Positions 44,168-52,226 of a stretch of DNA of 64,000 nucleotides are shown one piece after another. The translations under genes and the position numbers were made by a program. Each line of letters begins with the position of its first letter. Positions within the stretch are counted from its first letter, which is position 1. The DNA is from Prevotella sp. GTDB taxonomy: Bacteria; Bacteroidota; Bacteroidia; Bacteroidales; Bacteroidaceae. The notes under the pieces were generated by a model that searched no databases, was not told the origin of the DNA, and saw nothing but the letters and a program-made list of their open reading frames with translations. The stretch lies in NCBI GenBank assembly GCA_016285075.1, contig JAEEQB010000012.1:1-64000 (forward strand), written 5' to 3'.

Positions 44168-45795
44168 CATATTCACTACTATTCCTGTGCGTGGCTTTCA
44201 ACGGTCACGCACAGGATTCCCTGACCCTCAGCCGGAACGAGGAATCACCGTCCCTTCTGCTTCGTGACTATCAGTTCGTGAAGCATGCTGATGCATGGCT
44301 CACCAGTCACAATGCAGCGGGACTGACCAGCTTCCGGTCGCAGAATATTGCTCTGGCAGAGCTGTCGGTCAACTATGCCACTGGCAGACTTGTTGACTTC
44401 GGCGGTGCTGACAAGGCATTGCAGGCCGACGTACATGTAGAATCCTTTTACCGCATCAATCCACGTACCATCGTCTTTGGACAGGTAGGCTATACCAACC
44501 ACACGGGTCGTCACATGACGGGATCAGCCTTCATGCCTTCTTCGACACGACACCTTCCTTTCGACATCGTGGAAGACTCACTCACCAATGAAGGCACCAA
44601 ACACCGTGACACCTACGAGTTATCGGGTGCCGTCGGCATAGACATGGGAAGGGGTGTCTCGCTTGGCATACGAATGGACTATACTGCTACCAATTACGCT
44701 AAATACAAAGACCTGCGCCACAAGAACAAACTCATGGACATGGTTCTTTCCGCAGGCATCCTGGTCGAACCAACCCAATGGCTGTCCATAGGTGCCGACT
44801 ACCTTTACCATCGCAGGACGGAAAGCGTATCTTTCAGTCTCTACGGACGGGAGGATAAAGTGTACAAGTCGTTTATCAACTATGGTCCCTTCATTGGCAA
44901 AGTGGAACAGTTCGGCAACTATGGACTGACAGACAAGACAAGAGAAATGCCGCTGGCAGACGACTACAACGGATTCGGTCTGCAGATGGCAGTCGACTTC
45001 CTGCCAGCACTCTCATTCTATCATCAGTTCACTTACATGCAACGTAAAGGCTATTACGGACGCAAGTCACCTTATACCATAACCTATACTAACCATCACT
45101 CCAAGGTCTATTCATGGAATGGAGAACTGATGCTCTCCACAAAAGCCGCACGTCACAGTCTGACTGCCTACGTCAGTATTGAGAACCTTGAGAACAATTT
45201 CCTGAGCTACCGTGAACTACGTGACCAGAACGATGTCTCCTATTATGAGTATTATGATCCTGTAAAGACTGGTAATCGGCTGTGGGTGAACAGCAGCCTG
45301 ACTTACACCGGACATTACGGCATCCGACACGAACTACCCACATGGACGGTTACGGCATCGTTTTCCAATGACAGACGCAAGCAAACGGCCTATTTCTATC
45401 CCTTCTTCCGCCGGCAAGACCTGTCTGCCAGAAAGATCAATGGTAGCATCACGCGGAATATCGTCCTCCAGCAAGGAATATGGTCGGTGATGCTGAATGC
45501 CGGTTTCCAGAAAGGATCGGGCGAACCCTGTGAAGACGGTACCTTTGTTCAGCCAAGCAGTAAACAGACAGAACCGGCAACAATGGAGCCATTCTTCTGG
45601 CAGGACTACCATCTGCTGACTGCTCCTCAGTATCATCTTGGTCTTCAGTTGAAGTATTCCTTCCACTTTCCTGGTACACAACTGCTAACCTATATTCGCG
45701 GAGACTTCCAGTATCGCAAGGCAAACAGTCTGCAGAATGAGTACTGCGGCAGGGATCGGGCTGTCTACACCATGGCCTTGGGCAGCACATTCTGA
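44149..45795 (+). CDS. Outer-membrane beta-barrel protein, DUF6850-like
   Basis: 548 residues with a signal peptide (SLLFLCVAFNGHAQ) and, after about 40 residues, alternating amphipathic strands with aromatic girdles to a C-terminal YTMALGSTF, typical of barrels. It has no plug or TonB box, so it is not itself a TonB receptor. It is the last gene of the operon and starts within the preceding gene. Family name by recollection. With the receptor it makes a two-barrel uptake or export locus of unknown ligand. Confidence 0.75.
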   Translation: MLAERLTYSLLFLCVAFNGHAQDSLTLSRNEESPSLLLRDYQFVKHADAWLTSHNAAGLTSFRSQNIALAELSVNYATGRLVDFGGADKALQADVHVESFYRINPRTIVFGQVGYTNHTGRHMTGSAFMPSSTRHLPFDIVEDSLTNEGTKHRDTYELSGAVGIDMGRGVSLGIRMDYTATNYAKYKDLRHKNKLMDMVLSAGILVEPTQWLSIGADYLYHRRTESVSFSLYGREDKVYKSFINYGPFIGKVEQFGNYGLTDKTREMPLADDYNGFGLQMAVDFLPALSFYHQFTYMQRKGYYGRKSPYTITYTNHHSKVYSWNGELMLSTKAARHSLTAYVSIENLENNFLSYRELRDQNDVSYYEYYDPVKTGNRLWVNSSLTYTGHYGIRHELPTWTVTASFSNDRRKQTAYFYPFFRRQDLSARKINGSITRNIVLQQGIWSVMLNAGFQKGSGEPCEDGTFVQPSSKQTEPATMEPFFWQDYHLLTAPQYHLGLQLKYSFHFPGTQLLTYIRGDFQYRKANSLQNEYCGRDRAVYTMALGSTF

Positions 45796-45837
45796 CAGTT
45801 TTTTTGCTGAAAGTTTGGCAGTCTGAGGTTATTTGTG

Positions 45838-45845
45838 TAACTTTG
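45838..45845 (+). promoter_or_regulatory. -7 box TAACTTTG of folD
   Basis: A plus-strand element 22 bases before the folD ATG, following the end of the TonB operon. Confidence 0.65.
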
Positions 45846-45867
45846 CCACCCCAATAAGATTATTTGT

Positions 45868-46746
45868 ATGCAGTTAATTGATGGAAAAGCAACGGCAGCG
45901 GCTATCAAGGCCGAGATTGCCGAAGAAGTAAAGCAGATTGTGGCACAGGGTGGCAAGCAGCCTCACCTGGCAGCTGTGTTAGTGGGTCACGACGGTGGTT
46001 CGGAGACTTATGTGAAGAACAAGGTGCTGGCCTGCGAGGCTTGCGGTTTCAAGAGCACGCTCATTCGCTATGAGGATGATGTGACAGAGGAAGAGCTGCT
46101 TGCCTGTGTGGACCAGTTGAATCGTGATGACGACGTGGACGGCTTCATTGTCCAGCTGCCTCTGCCGAAACATATCGATGAGCAGAAAATCATTGAGGCC
46201 ATAGATTACCGGAAGGATGTGGACGGTTTCCATCCCATCAACGTAGGTCGCATGGCCATCGGTCTGCCCTGTTTCATCTCAGCCACGCCCCTCGGCATCC
46301 TGACCCTGCTGAAACGCTATCATATTGAGACCAGCGGTAAGAAGTGCGTCATCCTGGGACGTTCCAATATTGTAGGCAAACCCATGGCGCAGCTCATGAT
46401 GCAGAAACAATACGGCGACGCTACGGTGACTGTGTGCCACTCTCGTTCGAAGACCCTGAAGGAAGAGTGCCGCGAAGCCGACATCATCATTGCCGCCATC
46501 GGTCAGCCCGACTTCGTGACGGCCGACATGGTGAAGGAGGGGGCTGTCATTGTGGATGTGGGTACGACCCGTGTGCCTGATGCCACCCGTAAGAGTGGCT
46601 TCCGTCTGAACGGTGATGTGAAGTTCGACGAGGTAGCCCCCAAGTGCAGTTTCATTACCCCGGTTCCTGGTGGGGTAGGGCCTATGACCATCTGCTCGCT
46701 GATGAAGAACACCCTCGCCGCAGGCAAGAAGGAATACTATAAGTAA
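45868..46746 (+). CDS. folD: Methylenetetrahydrofolate dehydrogenase / methenyltetrahydrofolate cyclohydrolase
   Basis: 292 residues. Family marks are [39 protein letters not shown] for NADP binding and [11 protein letters not shown]. It interconverts one-carbon units on tetrahydrofolate for purine and formyl-Met-tRNA synthesis. Normal length. The small TPR gene follows after 34 bases containing short AATTGACAATT repeats. Confidence 0.96.
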   Translation: MQLIDGKATAAAIKAEIAEEVKQIVAQGGKQPHLAAVLVGHDGGSETYVKNKVLACEACGFKSTLIRYEDDVTEEELLACVDQLNRDDDVDGFIVQLPLPKHIDEQKIIEAIDYRKDVDGFHPINVGRMAIGLPCFISATPLGILTLLKRYHIETSGKKCVILGRSNIVGKPMAQLMMQKQYGDATVTVCHSRSKTLKEECREADIIIAAIGQPDFVTADMVKEGAVIVDVGTTRVPDATRKSGFRLNGDVKFDEVAPKCSFITPVPGGVGPMTICSLMKNTLAAGKKEYYK

Positions 46747-46780
46747 TTGACAATTGATCATTGGCAATTGACAATTAGCT

Positions 46781-46960
46781 ATGACTGCGGAAGAGTATTA
46801 CCAGAAAGGCAACGAGGCTCGCAAGCAGGGCTTGTGGCACGAAGCCATCAACAACTATATACAAGCTATTGCGCTTGACCCTGACAGTCCTGCTGTCGAG
46901 GCCAAGCGCATGCTTGATGATATCATGTCCTTCTATTGTAAGGACATGTACAATCCCTGA
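46781..46960 (+). CDS. Small TPR protein
   Basis: 59 residues: a single TPR unit (YYQKGNEARKQGLWHEAINN, then AIALDPDSP) plus a short C-terminal helix. It ends 5 bases before the convergent sensor-kinase gene. The composition is clearly protein-like and similar tiny TPR proteins are common in Bacteroidetes. Function unknown, probably a binding module. Confidence 0.75.
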   Translation: MTAEEYYQKGNEARKQGLWHEAINNYIQAIALDPDSPAVEAKRMLDDIMSFYCKDMYNP

Positions 46961-46965
46961 TTCAT

Positions 46966-48471
46966 CTATACACGGAGGTCAAGTACAAAGCGAGTACCTT
47001 TCGTGAAGGCCGGGTCAATGTCCAGGTCACCATTCATCTTCAGGGCCATCTGTTTGCAGATGGGCAGTCCAAGTCCGTCGCCTGTAGTAAGATCCCTGAT
47101 TTCAAGGAAGGGCTTGAACACGTCCTCACGCTTTTCCTCTGGTATGCCACAACCGGTGTCTGACACCAGGAACTGGTAGGACTGGGGACCACGTTTCTTG
47201 AAGTCCAGCCAGATGGTTCCACCGGCAGGGGTGTATTCTGCAGCATTGTTCAGCAGGTGCAGAATGATGTGCGATACATATTCCTTGTTGATCTTGGCAC
47301 TCATGTTGGGTGAGTTGACATTCAGCGTGACATCGCTCTTTACCTTGCCGCGTATCTGGTTCATCAGGCTTTCGCAGAACTGCGGGATCTGTGTGTTTTC
47401 ATATTCTATTTCGGTCTTGGGCTGATTCTCCAGCTCCGACAGCGTATGAATGTGTTCCGAGAAATCCAGCAGGGCCTTTGCCTCGGGTATGCTGCTGTCG
47501 AATTTCTTCAGCGTCGGCTCCAGCTGGGCAGAAATATTGCTGATGAACTTTGCCTTGAGGGCATTGCTTTCGTTGAGCAGCTTGATGTTCTTCTTCTGCC
47601 TGCGTGTCAGTAGGATATAGCGCATCAGGACGATGGCTCCGAGAATGAGTGCTCCGGCTAAGACGGCTGCCAGGATGCAGAGTCCTACGATGATGACCCA
47701 GCGGGTGGTGAGCGAGCTGTCCTTGTCGGCGATGGAAGCCTCGTTGTCAGCAATCTGTTTCTTCAATGCGGCAATTTCGTCAGCATGCTTGATGGCACTG
47801 GTAGAGTCTTTCCAGGCAATATAGTTGCTATACGACTGGGCTACCATGTTGGCGCTGTTGCTCTTGCGACCGTTGGCTATCAGCGTCTGGTACACCTCGT
47901 CCACCTTGTCATACTCCTTCACGGCAGTCAGCTTGTCGGCCATCTCCTTGAACACGGCATTGCCCTGGGCGTTCATCCCGAAGGTATAGTAATAGATGGC
48001 TTTGTTGTAGAGCAGGTCGTTCTTCACATTCTCGTCGTTTGACTGGTTGGCCTGGCTCTCCATCACGTTGAGCTGTTCCTTGGCATTCTGGGCCTTCCTC
48101 AGCTTCAGGTACATCTGCATACGCTCCTTCGTGGTCAGGTAATGCAATGCAGCCTTCTCGTTGGCAGACAGCTTTCCGGAATTGATGGCGTCGTCAGCAT
48201 GACGCAACAGGTCAAAGGCTTCCTTATAGTAGTTCTCCTTATAATAAAGGGCGGTGGCTTTCACAGCACATTCCACGCCCGGACGTATCTGCCCCTTGTT
48301 GGCATAGTCGTTGAAGGCATGGATAAACAGGGAACGGGCTTGGGCAATGTTTTTTTTCGGATCTACGGCCTCTGCACGTTCTTGGAGACTACTTTTCTGG
48401 TTCTCCTGGGCAGTGATATAGGCACAGCAGAGAAACAGATTGACTAGCAAAAACAGTACTTTCTTTTTCAT
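46966..48471 (-). CDS. Sensor-kinase-like protein lacking the phospho-acceptor His
   Basis: 501 residues from MKKKVLFLLVNLFLCCAYIT, a signal peptide. A start at 48513 would lie above the promoter box. A periplasmic helical TPR-like region (30-240) is followed by a membrane helix (near 258-285), a coiled coil, a dimerisation helix reading FISNISAQLEPTL (near 313) where the usual SHELRTPL His is Ala, and an intact HATPase domain with LNNAAEYTP, DTGCGIPEE and GDGLGLPICKQMA. It can probably bind ATP but not autophosphorylate on the normal His. No response regulator gene is adjacent. Confidence 0.87.
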   Translation of the reverse strand: MKKKVLFLLVNLFLCCAYITAQENQKSSLQERAEAVDPKKNIAQARSLFIHAFNDYANKGQIRPGVECAVKATALYYKENYYKEAFDLLRHADDAINSGKLSANEKAALHYLTTKERMQMYLKLRKAQNAKEQLNVMESQANQSNDENVKNDLLYNKAIYYYTFGMNAQGNAVFKEMADKLTAVKEYDKVDEVYQTLIANGRKSNSANMVAQSYSNYIAWKDSTSAIKHADEIAALKKQIADNEASIADKDSSLTTRWVIIVGLCILAAVLAGALILGAIVLMRYILLTRRQKKNIKLLNESNALKAKFISNISAQLEPTLKKFDSSIPEAKALLDFSEHIHTLSELENQPKTEIEYENTQIPQFCESLMNQIRGKVKSDVTLNVNSPNMSAKINKEYVSHIILHLLNNAAEYTPAGGTIWLDFKKRGPQSYQFLVSDTGCGIPEEKREDVFKPFLEIRDLTTGDGLGLPICKQMALKMNGDLDIDPAFTKGTRFVLDLRV

Positions 48472-48500
48472 AACATAACTATAATTCTTGTTTCTGAGTG

Positions 48501-48508
48501 CAAAAGTA
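48501..48508 (-). promoter_or_regulatory. -7 box TACTTTTG of the sensor-like gene
   Basis: A minus-strand element 29 bases above the chosen ATG at 48471. The ~115 bases between it and the palindrome at 48624 contain an orphan plus-strand TATTTTTG (48543-48550) and no gene. Confidence 0.6.
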
Positions 48509-48623
48509 AACAATTATTTGATAAATGCCAAGCATTTTTTGTTATTTTTGCAGCGCCGCCTTTGCTTGTAGAACAATTTTCAGGTTTAACCCGAATCGGT
48601 CATTAGCGTTATGATGAAGGCAG

Positions 48624-48685
48624 ATCATGGGGACAGGTTTTTGAATGAATTCACGTGAATTCATTCAAAAACCTGTCCCCATGAT
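48624..48685. repeat. GGGGACAGG palindrome, copy 1
   Basis: A perfect 62-bp palindrome centred between 48654 and 48655. Its arms read ATCATGGGGACAGG then TTTTTGAATGAATTCAC and their complement. Related elements are at 50074-50126 and 51023-51097. The GGGGACAGG core recalls palindromes associated with REP-type tyrosine transposases in other bacteria. No transposase gene is in the window. Confidence 0.85.
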
Positions 48686-48750
48686 TCTGTTTGTTTGATG
48701 CCATCGAATAAAAATACTAGATATTGTTTGCTATTATCAAACAAATTTAT

Positions 48751-48758
48751 TACCTTTG
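48751..48758 (+). promoter_or_regulatory. -7 box TACCTTTG of the DUF4143 ATPase gene
   Basis: A plus-strand consensus element 40 bases before the chosen ATG at 48799. Confidence 0.65.
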
Positions 48759-48798
48759 CCCTTGATTTGATGATGTCTTGATAATATTGTGTTCTATT

Positions 48799-50067
48799 AT
48801 GGCAATAACGAAAGAAACGTTCCGTACCCTGATTCATGAGGGACAGGAGGAGATAAGAGACGTGGAACTCTACGACCGTCCGTTTGAGTTCGAAGAGAAT
48901 GGACGCTATGTGCTTGTTGGTGTTCGACAGGCTGGTAAGTCATATATGCTGTACAAACGTGCCCGACAGATGATGGCGGCAGGCTATCAGTTAGAGGATA
49001 TGGTGTATATCAACTTTGACGATGAGCGTCTGATGGGCTTGACGGCAGACGAACTTGACCTTATTCTACAAGCCTATCAGTCTGTTTACAATCGCATACC
49101 TGTTTTTTTCTTTGATGAGATACAAAACGTGGATGGTTGGGAACATTTTGTCCGACGTTTGGCCAACAAGAAATATCATGTCTATGTCACTGGCAGCAAT
49201 GCCAAGATGCTGAGTCGCGATATACAGACAGTTCTTGGCGGTCGCTTCCTCGATGCACTCATATATCCCTACAGCTTTTCAGAATATTTGGAGGCAAAGG
49301 GAGTAGCATTGGAAAAGGAATGGCAGTACGGCCGTCAGCGTGCCATCGTACAACAAGCCTTTGTGGATTATATGAAGTGGGGCGGTTTCCCGGAACTGCT
49401 GTTATTCCGCAACAAACGCACTTGGCTTAACGGCCTCTACGAAAAGATTCTATTGGGTGACATCATTCTGCGCAACAAGGTAAAAAACGAGATGGCATTA
49501 CGACTGACCATGAAGCGATTCGCAGAAAACGTCATGCAGCCAATATCATATAATCGCGTTGCCAACCTGATTCGCTCTACAGGAACAAGTATCGCCGTTT
49601 CTTCCGTCAGCGACTATGTACGTTATGCGCAGGAAGCCTGCATGTTGTTCTCATTGGAGAACTATGCTTCGAAGTTTGTGGAGAAAGAGACGGTGAAGAA
49701 GCACTATTTTGTAGATAATGGCCTGCTGAGCATTTTCCTCTTTAGCGGCGAAACTGCTCTGCTGGAAAATCTTTGCGCCATACACCTGCGCAAGAAATAT
49801 GGTGATGAACTATGTTTCTACAATAAGAACATAGAGGTGGACTTCCTTGTAGCTGAAGAAGGCTATGCCGTTCAAGCTTCCTATTCCATCTATGGTGAGG
49901 GCATGCAAGAAACTTTCGAACGTGAAACCAAGGCATTGAAGCAGTTGGATGCCTTTCTCTCAATGAAGCGTATGGTGATTGTCACTTACGACGAAGAGGG
50001 TACGGTGTCTTTAGATAACGGTAAGCTGATTGAGGTAATTCCTGCCTGGAAATGGCTGCTTGAATAA
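48799..50067 (+). CDS. AAA ATPase of the AAA_14/DUF4143 type
   Basis: 422 residues from MAITKETFRTLIHEGQ. ATP-binding motifs are VLVGVRQAGKSYMLY (Walker A near 45) and PVFFFDEIQNVDGWE (Walker B near 105), followed by VTGSNAKMLS (sensor region) and the arginine-rich VLGGRFLDALIYPYSFSEYL typical of this family. The C-terminal DUF4143 domain ends with a PD-(D/E)xK-like stretch (NKNIEVDFLVAEEG). These orphan ATPases are very numerous in Bacteroidetes and of unknown role. Here the gene is bracketed by two GGGGACAGG palindromes 1.4 kb apart. Confidence 0.9.
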   Translation: MAITKETFRTLIHEGQEEIRDVELYDRPFEFEENGRYVLVGVRQAGKSYMLYKRARQMMAAGYQLEDMVYINFDDERLMGLTADELDLILQAYQSVYNRIPVFFFDEIQNVDGWEHFVRRLANKKYHVYVTGSNAKMLSRDIQTVLGGRFLDALIYPYSFSEYLEAKGVALEKEWQYGRQRAIVQQAFVDYMKWGGFPELLLFRNKRTWLNGLYEKILLGDIILRNKVKNEMALRLTMKRFAENVMQPISYNRVANLIRSTGTSIAVSSVSDYVRYAQEACMLFSLENYASKFVEKETVKKHYFVDNGLLSIFLFSGETALLENLCAIHLRKKYGDELCFYNKNIEVDFLVAEEGYAVQASYSIYGEGMQETFERETKALKQLDAFLSMKRMVIVTYDEEGTVSLDNGKLIEVIPAWKWLLE

Positions 50068-50073
50068 CATCAC

Positions 50074-50126
50074 TGGGGACAGGTTTTTGAATGAATTCAG
50101 CGAATTCATTCAAAAACCTGTCCCCA
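50074..50126. repeat. GGGGACAGG palindrome, copy 2
   Basis: 25-bp perfect arms (50074-50098 and 50102-50126) around AGC, beginning TGGGGACAGGTTTTTGAA. It begins 7 bases after the ATPase stop and ends 8 bases before the truncated GNAT-like frame. Confidence 0.85.
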
Positions 50127-50133
50127 TGATCTC

Positions 50134-50211
50134 TCAATCAAATGATTCCACAATCTCGCTCTCGCTCAACTTGTAGATTGAGAAGCGTTCCAGAAACTCA
50201 AAGTCCACCAT
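50134..50211 (-). pseudogene. Truncated GNAT-like gene start
   Basis: A 25-codon frame, MVDFEFLERFSIYKLSESEI ending SFD then TGA. GNAT toxins of TA-like pairs commonly read SFDCGD at this point, so the gene appears to break off exactly there, 8 bases from the palindrome at 50074-50126. No remaining acetyltransferase motif. Confidence 0.4.
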
Positions 50212-50216
50212 GAATA

Positions 50217-50369
50217 TCAGAAGTTTGCGGTTGCCCTAAGTGTCTTGTAAATCATATCCATCTCGGCTCTTTCTTCAACCGAAATACGGCGCCGCTCCTG
50301 CATCCGTGCCTCAAAGCGTCGTGCGTCCTCACCGTAAAGGATTGGGGTTTCTTTTATCGGTCTTGCCAT
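50217..50369 (-). CDS. Small antitoxin-like protein
   Basis: 50 residues starting MARPIKETPILYGEDARRFE, rich in Arg and Glu and predicted helical. The opening is one I recall from short conserved proteins placed directly before acetyltransferase or other toxin-like genes in Bacteroidetes, which suits a type II antitoxin. Its presumed partner (the GNAT-like frame at 50134) is truncated. It has its own promoter box at 50406-50413 and lies in a repeat-rich patch. The function is inferred from arrangement only. Confidence 0.6.
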   Translation of the reverse strand: MARPIKETPILYGEDARRFEARMQERRRISVEERAEMDMIYKTLRATANF

Positions 50370-50405
50370 AAATAAATACGTATTTAACATTAGAATATTC
50401 TAGTG

Positions 50406-50413
50406 CAAAGGTA
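50406..50413 (-). promoter_or_regulatory. -7 box TACCTTTG of the antitoxin-like gene
   Basis: A minus-strand consensus element 36 bases above the ATG. A small GAATATTC palindrome lies between, a possible autoregulatory site. Confidence 0.55.
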
Positions 50414-51022
50414 TAAAAAATAATTCAAATTACCGCAGGAATTCTCCTAAATTATCGAGAAATGGGGAAATTCTTGACCTCTGCGTCCCCTCATAATGAT
50501 TCTTCTATGTTAACATCACTTCCTATATAACAGCTTGTCATATAGGTTGTTATTTTTGGTGTATATAAAATAATTGTACTCACTATTTGTGATGTTATTA
50601 ATGGTTTCCATGCAAAAGTATTGCCAATTATGGTGTTACTGAGGGTTCTTTTATTGACAGAACACGTTTGAAAGAAAGTTTACAAAATATCACTCTGAAA
50701 GTAAAACAAGTTGTTTTACTTATGTAAACCCCATACTTTTACATCGTTAACCCGATAGCTACCAAGGTAAAACAACTTGTTTTACTGTAAGAGCAGACTT
50801 GTCTACGCAGGGATTTGCTGTTTCGGCGAAGGCTAATGGACATAAAAGTGATGTTGAAAGAATTACCATCACTCCCATAAAACATTCGTAACCAGTAGAT
50901 TGCAAAGAAAGTGATGGTAATGCACTTCTCCCAACTGTTTCTGTACTATGAGGTTGAACGATAACATGACCGTTGCGCGGTCAACGCTCAGGATTCGAAC
51001 TTGTAGGCTTGGCTTGGCCAAG
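50414..51022. other. Gene-free AT-rich stretch
   Basis: I see no convincing gene. Contents are a minus-strand TACTTTTG (50613-50620) whose nearest ATG would be inside the transcription start, the paired palindromes at 50701-50785, and a small TGACCG/CGGTCA hairpin near 50967-50984. Confidence 0.5.
50701..50785. repeat. Paired GTAAAACAA palindromes
   Basis: GTAAAACAAGTTGTTTTAC (50701-50719) and its exact complement (50767-50785), each nearly self-complementary, separated by 47 bases that contain ATGTAAA/TTTACAT. The same arm architecture forms the hairpin after rnfA at 34207-34287. Confidence 0.75.
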
Positions 51023-51097
51023 GAGAATCAGGGGGACAGGTTTTTGAATGAAACCATAAAATGGATTTCACTTCAAAAACCTGTCCCCCTGATTCTC
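51023..51097. repeat. GGGGACAGG palindrome, copy 3
   Basis: 26-bp arms (51023-51048 and 51072-51097) around a 23-base loop with its own TGAAACCAT stem. It shares GGGGACAGGTTTTTGAA with copies 1 and 2 but has a different centre. Confidence 0.85.
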
Positions 51098-51145
51098 TGT
51101 CCCAAGAAAAGCTCAAATAAATTTGGCTTTTCTCTCTTTTATTCG

Positions 51146-51153
51146 TAACTTTG
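51146..51153 (+). promoter_or_regulatory. -7 box TAACTTTG of the pseudouridine synthase gene
   Basis: A plus-strand element only 8 bases before the ATG at 51162, implying a very short or absent leader. It excludes the in-frame Met at 51123. Confidence 0.65.
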
Positions 51154-51161
51154 CAGCGAAT

Positions 51162-52058
51162 ATGAGAATGAATACAGGATATAACCGCGAGGGTGAATAC
51201 GATCACTATGTGGTGGAGCAAGGCGGTCCGCTGCTGGATTGGCTGCTTGAGAATCTGGGGCAGAGCCGTTCGAAGGTGAAGGCAACGCTTCAGGGCAGGG
51301 GTATCAAAGTGAACGGCAAGACGGTGAGTCAGTTTGACTTCCTGTTGGAGCCTGGTATGAAGGTGGCTGTGAGCCGTACAAAGCGCAACCAGCAGGGATT
51401 CAAGAGCCGCTGGGTGCGGATAGTATATGAAGACCGGTGGCTGATAGTGGTTGAGAAAGCAGAGGGCATTCTCTCGATGGCAGGAGGACATGCAGCACTG
51501 AACGTGAAGTCTGTGCTTGACGACTATTTCCACAAGTCACATCAGAACTGCCGGGCTCATGTGGTGCACCGGCTGGATCGTGACACGAGTGGACTGATGG
51601 TCTATGCGAAGGACATGGAAACGGAGCAGGTGTTGGAACACAACTGGCACGACATTGTGTACGACCGCCGCTATGTGGCTGTCTGCTCGGGCGAGATGGA
51701 GCAGGACGAGGGGACGGTGGAGAACTGGCTGAAAGACAACAAGGCCTATATGACCTATTCTTCACCGGTGGACAACGGAGGGAAACTGGCCATCACGCAT
51801 TTCCATGTGTTAGACCGCACGACGGAGCATACGTTGGTGGAGTTCCGGCTGGAGACCGGGCGTAAGAACCAGATACGTGTCCATTCTGCCGACATGGGAC
51901 ATCCGGTTTGTGGCGACGTGAAATACGGCAATGGTGATGATCCGCTGCACCGTCTGTGTCTGCATGCCTGGCTGTTGTGCTTCTACCATCCTGTTACTCA
52001 TGAGCCGATGGAGTTTGAGACACCTATACCTGTGGCATTCAAGAAACTATTCAAATAG
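51162..52058 (+). CDS. RluA-family pseudouridine synthase
   Basis: 298 residues: an N-terminal S4 RNA-binding domain (GPLLDWLLENL, then KATLQGRGIKVNGK) and the catalytic domain with HRLDRDTSGLMVYAKD (catalytic Asp in RLDRDTSG) and LETGRKNQIRVH. It isomerises uridine in rRNA or tRNA; the exact site cannot be told. A second Met two codons in is an alternative start. The small membrane protein gene follows after 15 bases. Confidence 0.92.
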   Translation: MRMNTGYNREGEYDHYVVEQGGPLLDWLLENLGQSRSKVKATLQGRGIKVNGKTVSQFDFLLEPGMKVAVSRTKRNQQGFKSRWVRIVYEDRWLIVVEKAEGILSMAGGHAALNVKSVLDDYFHKSHQNCRAHVVHRLDRDTSGLMVYAKDMETEQVLEHNWHDIVYDRRYVAVCSGEMEQDEGTVENWLKDNKAYMTYSSPVDNGGKLAITHFHVLDRTTEHTLVEFRLETGRKNQIRVHSADMGHPVCGDVKYGNGDDPLHRLCLHAWLLCFYHPVTHEPMEFETPIPVAFKKLFK

Positions 52059-52073
52059 AAGCAGAGAAAGGAA

Positions 52074-52226
52074 ATGGAAAATCTGACCCAATATATTGTG
52101 GCATTACTTGCCATTATCATTGCCTTTGTGATTATCAAGAAGGTGGCAAGCTGCCTGATTCGTACGGTGGTTGGCATTGTGCTGGTAGCTGTGCTTGCCT
52201 ATATATATATAATGTATATGCAATGA
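52074..52226 (+). CDS. Small membrane protein
   Basis: 50 residues with two hydrophobic segments (YIVALLAIIIAFVII and VVGIVLVAVLAYIYI) separated by KKVASCLIR. Its TGA overlaps the ATG of the next gene (ATGA), strong evidence that it is translated. Function unknown. Confidence 0.78.
   Translation: MENLTQYIVALLAIIIAFVIIKKVASCLIRTVVGIVLVAVLAYIYIMYMQ

Noticed and set aside
50519..50611. Small minus-strand frame (31 codons) directly below a TACTTTTG box
   Set aside because: The ATG starts about 2 bases from the -7 box, inside the expected transcription start, and the peptide is low complexity (Asn/Tyr-rich).
50985..51020. Possible tRNA T-arm (GATTCGAAC) near 50990
   Set aside because: The flanking five bases do not pair on either strand and no anticodon or acceptor stem is present.
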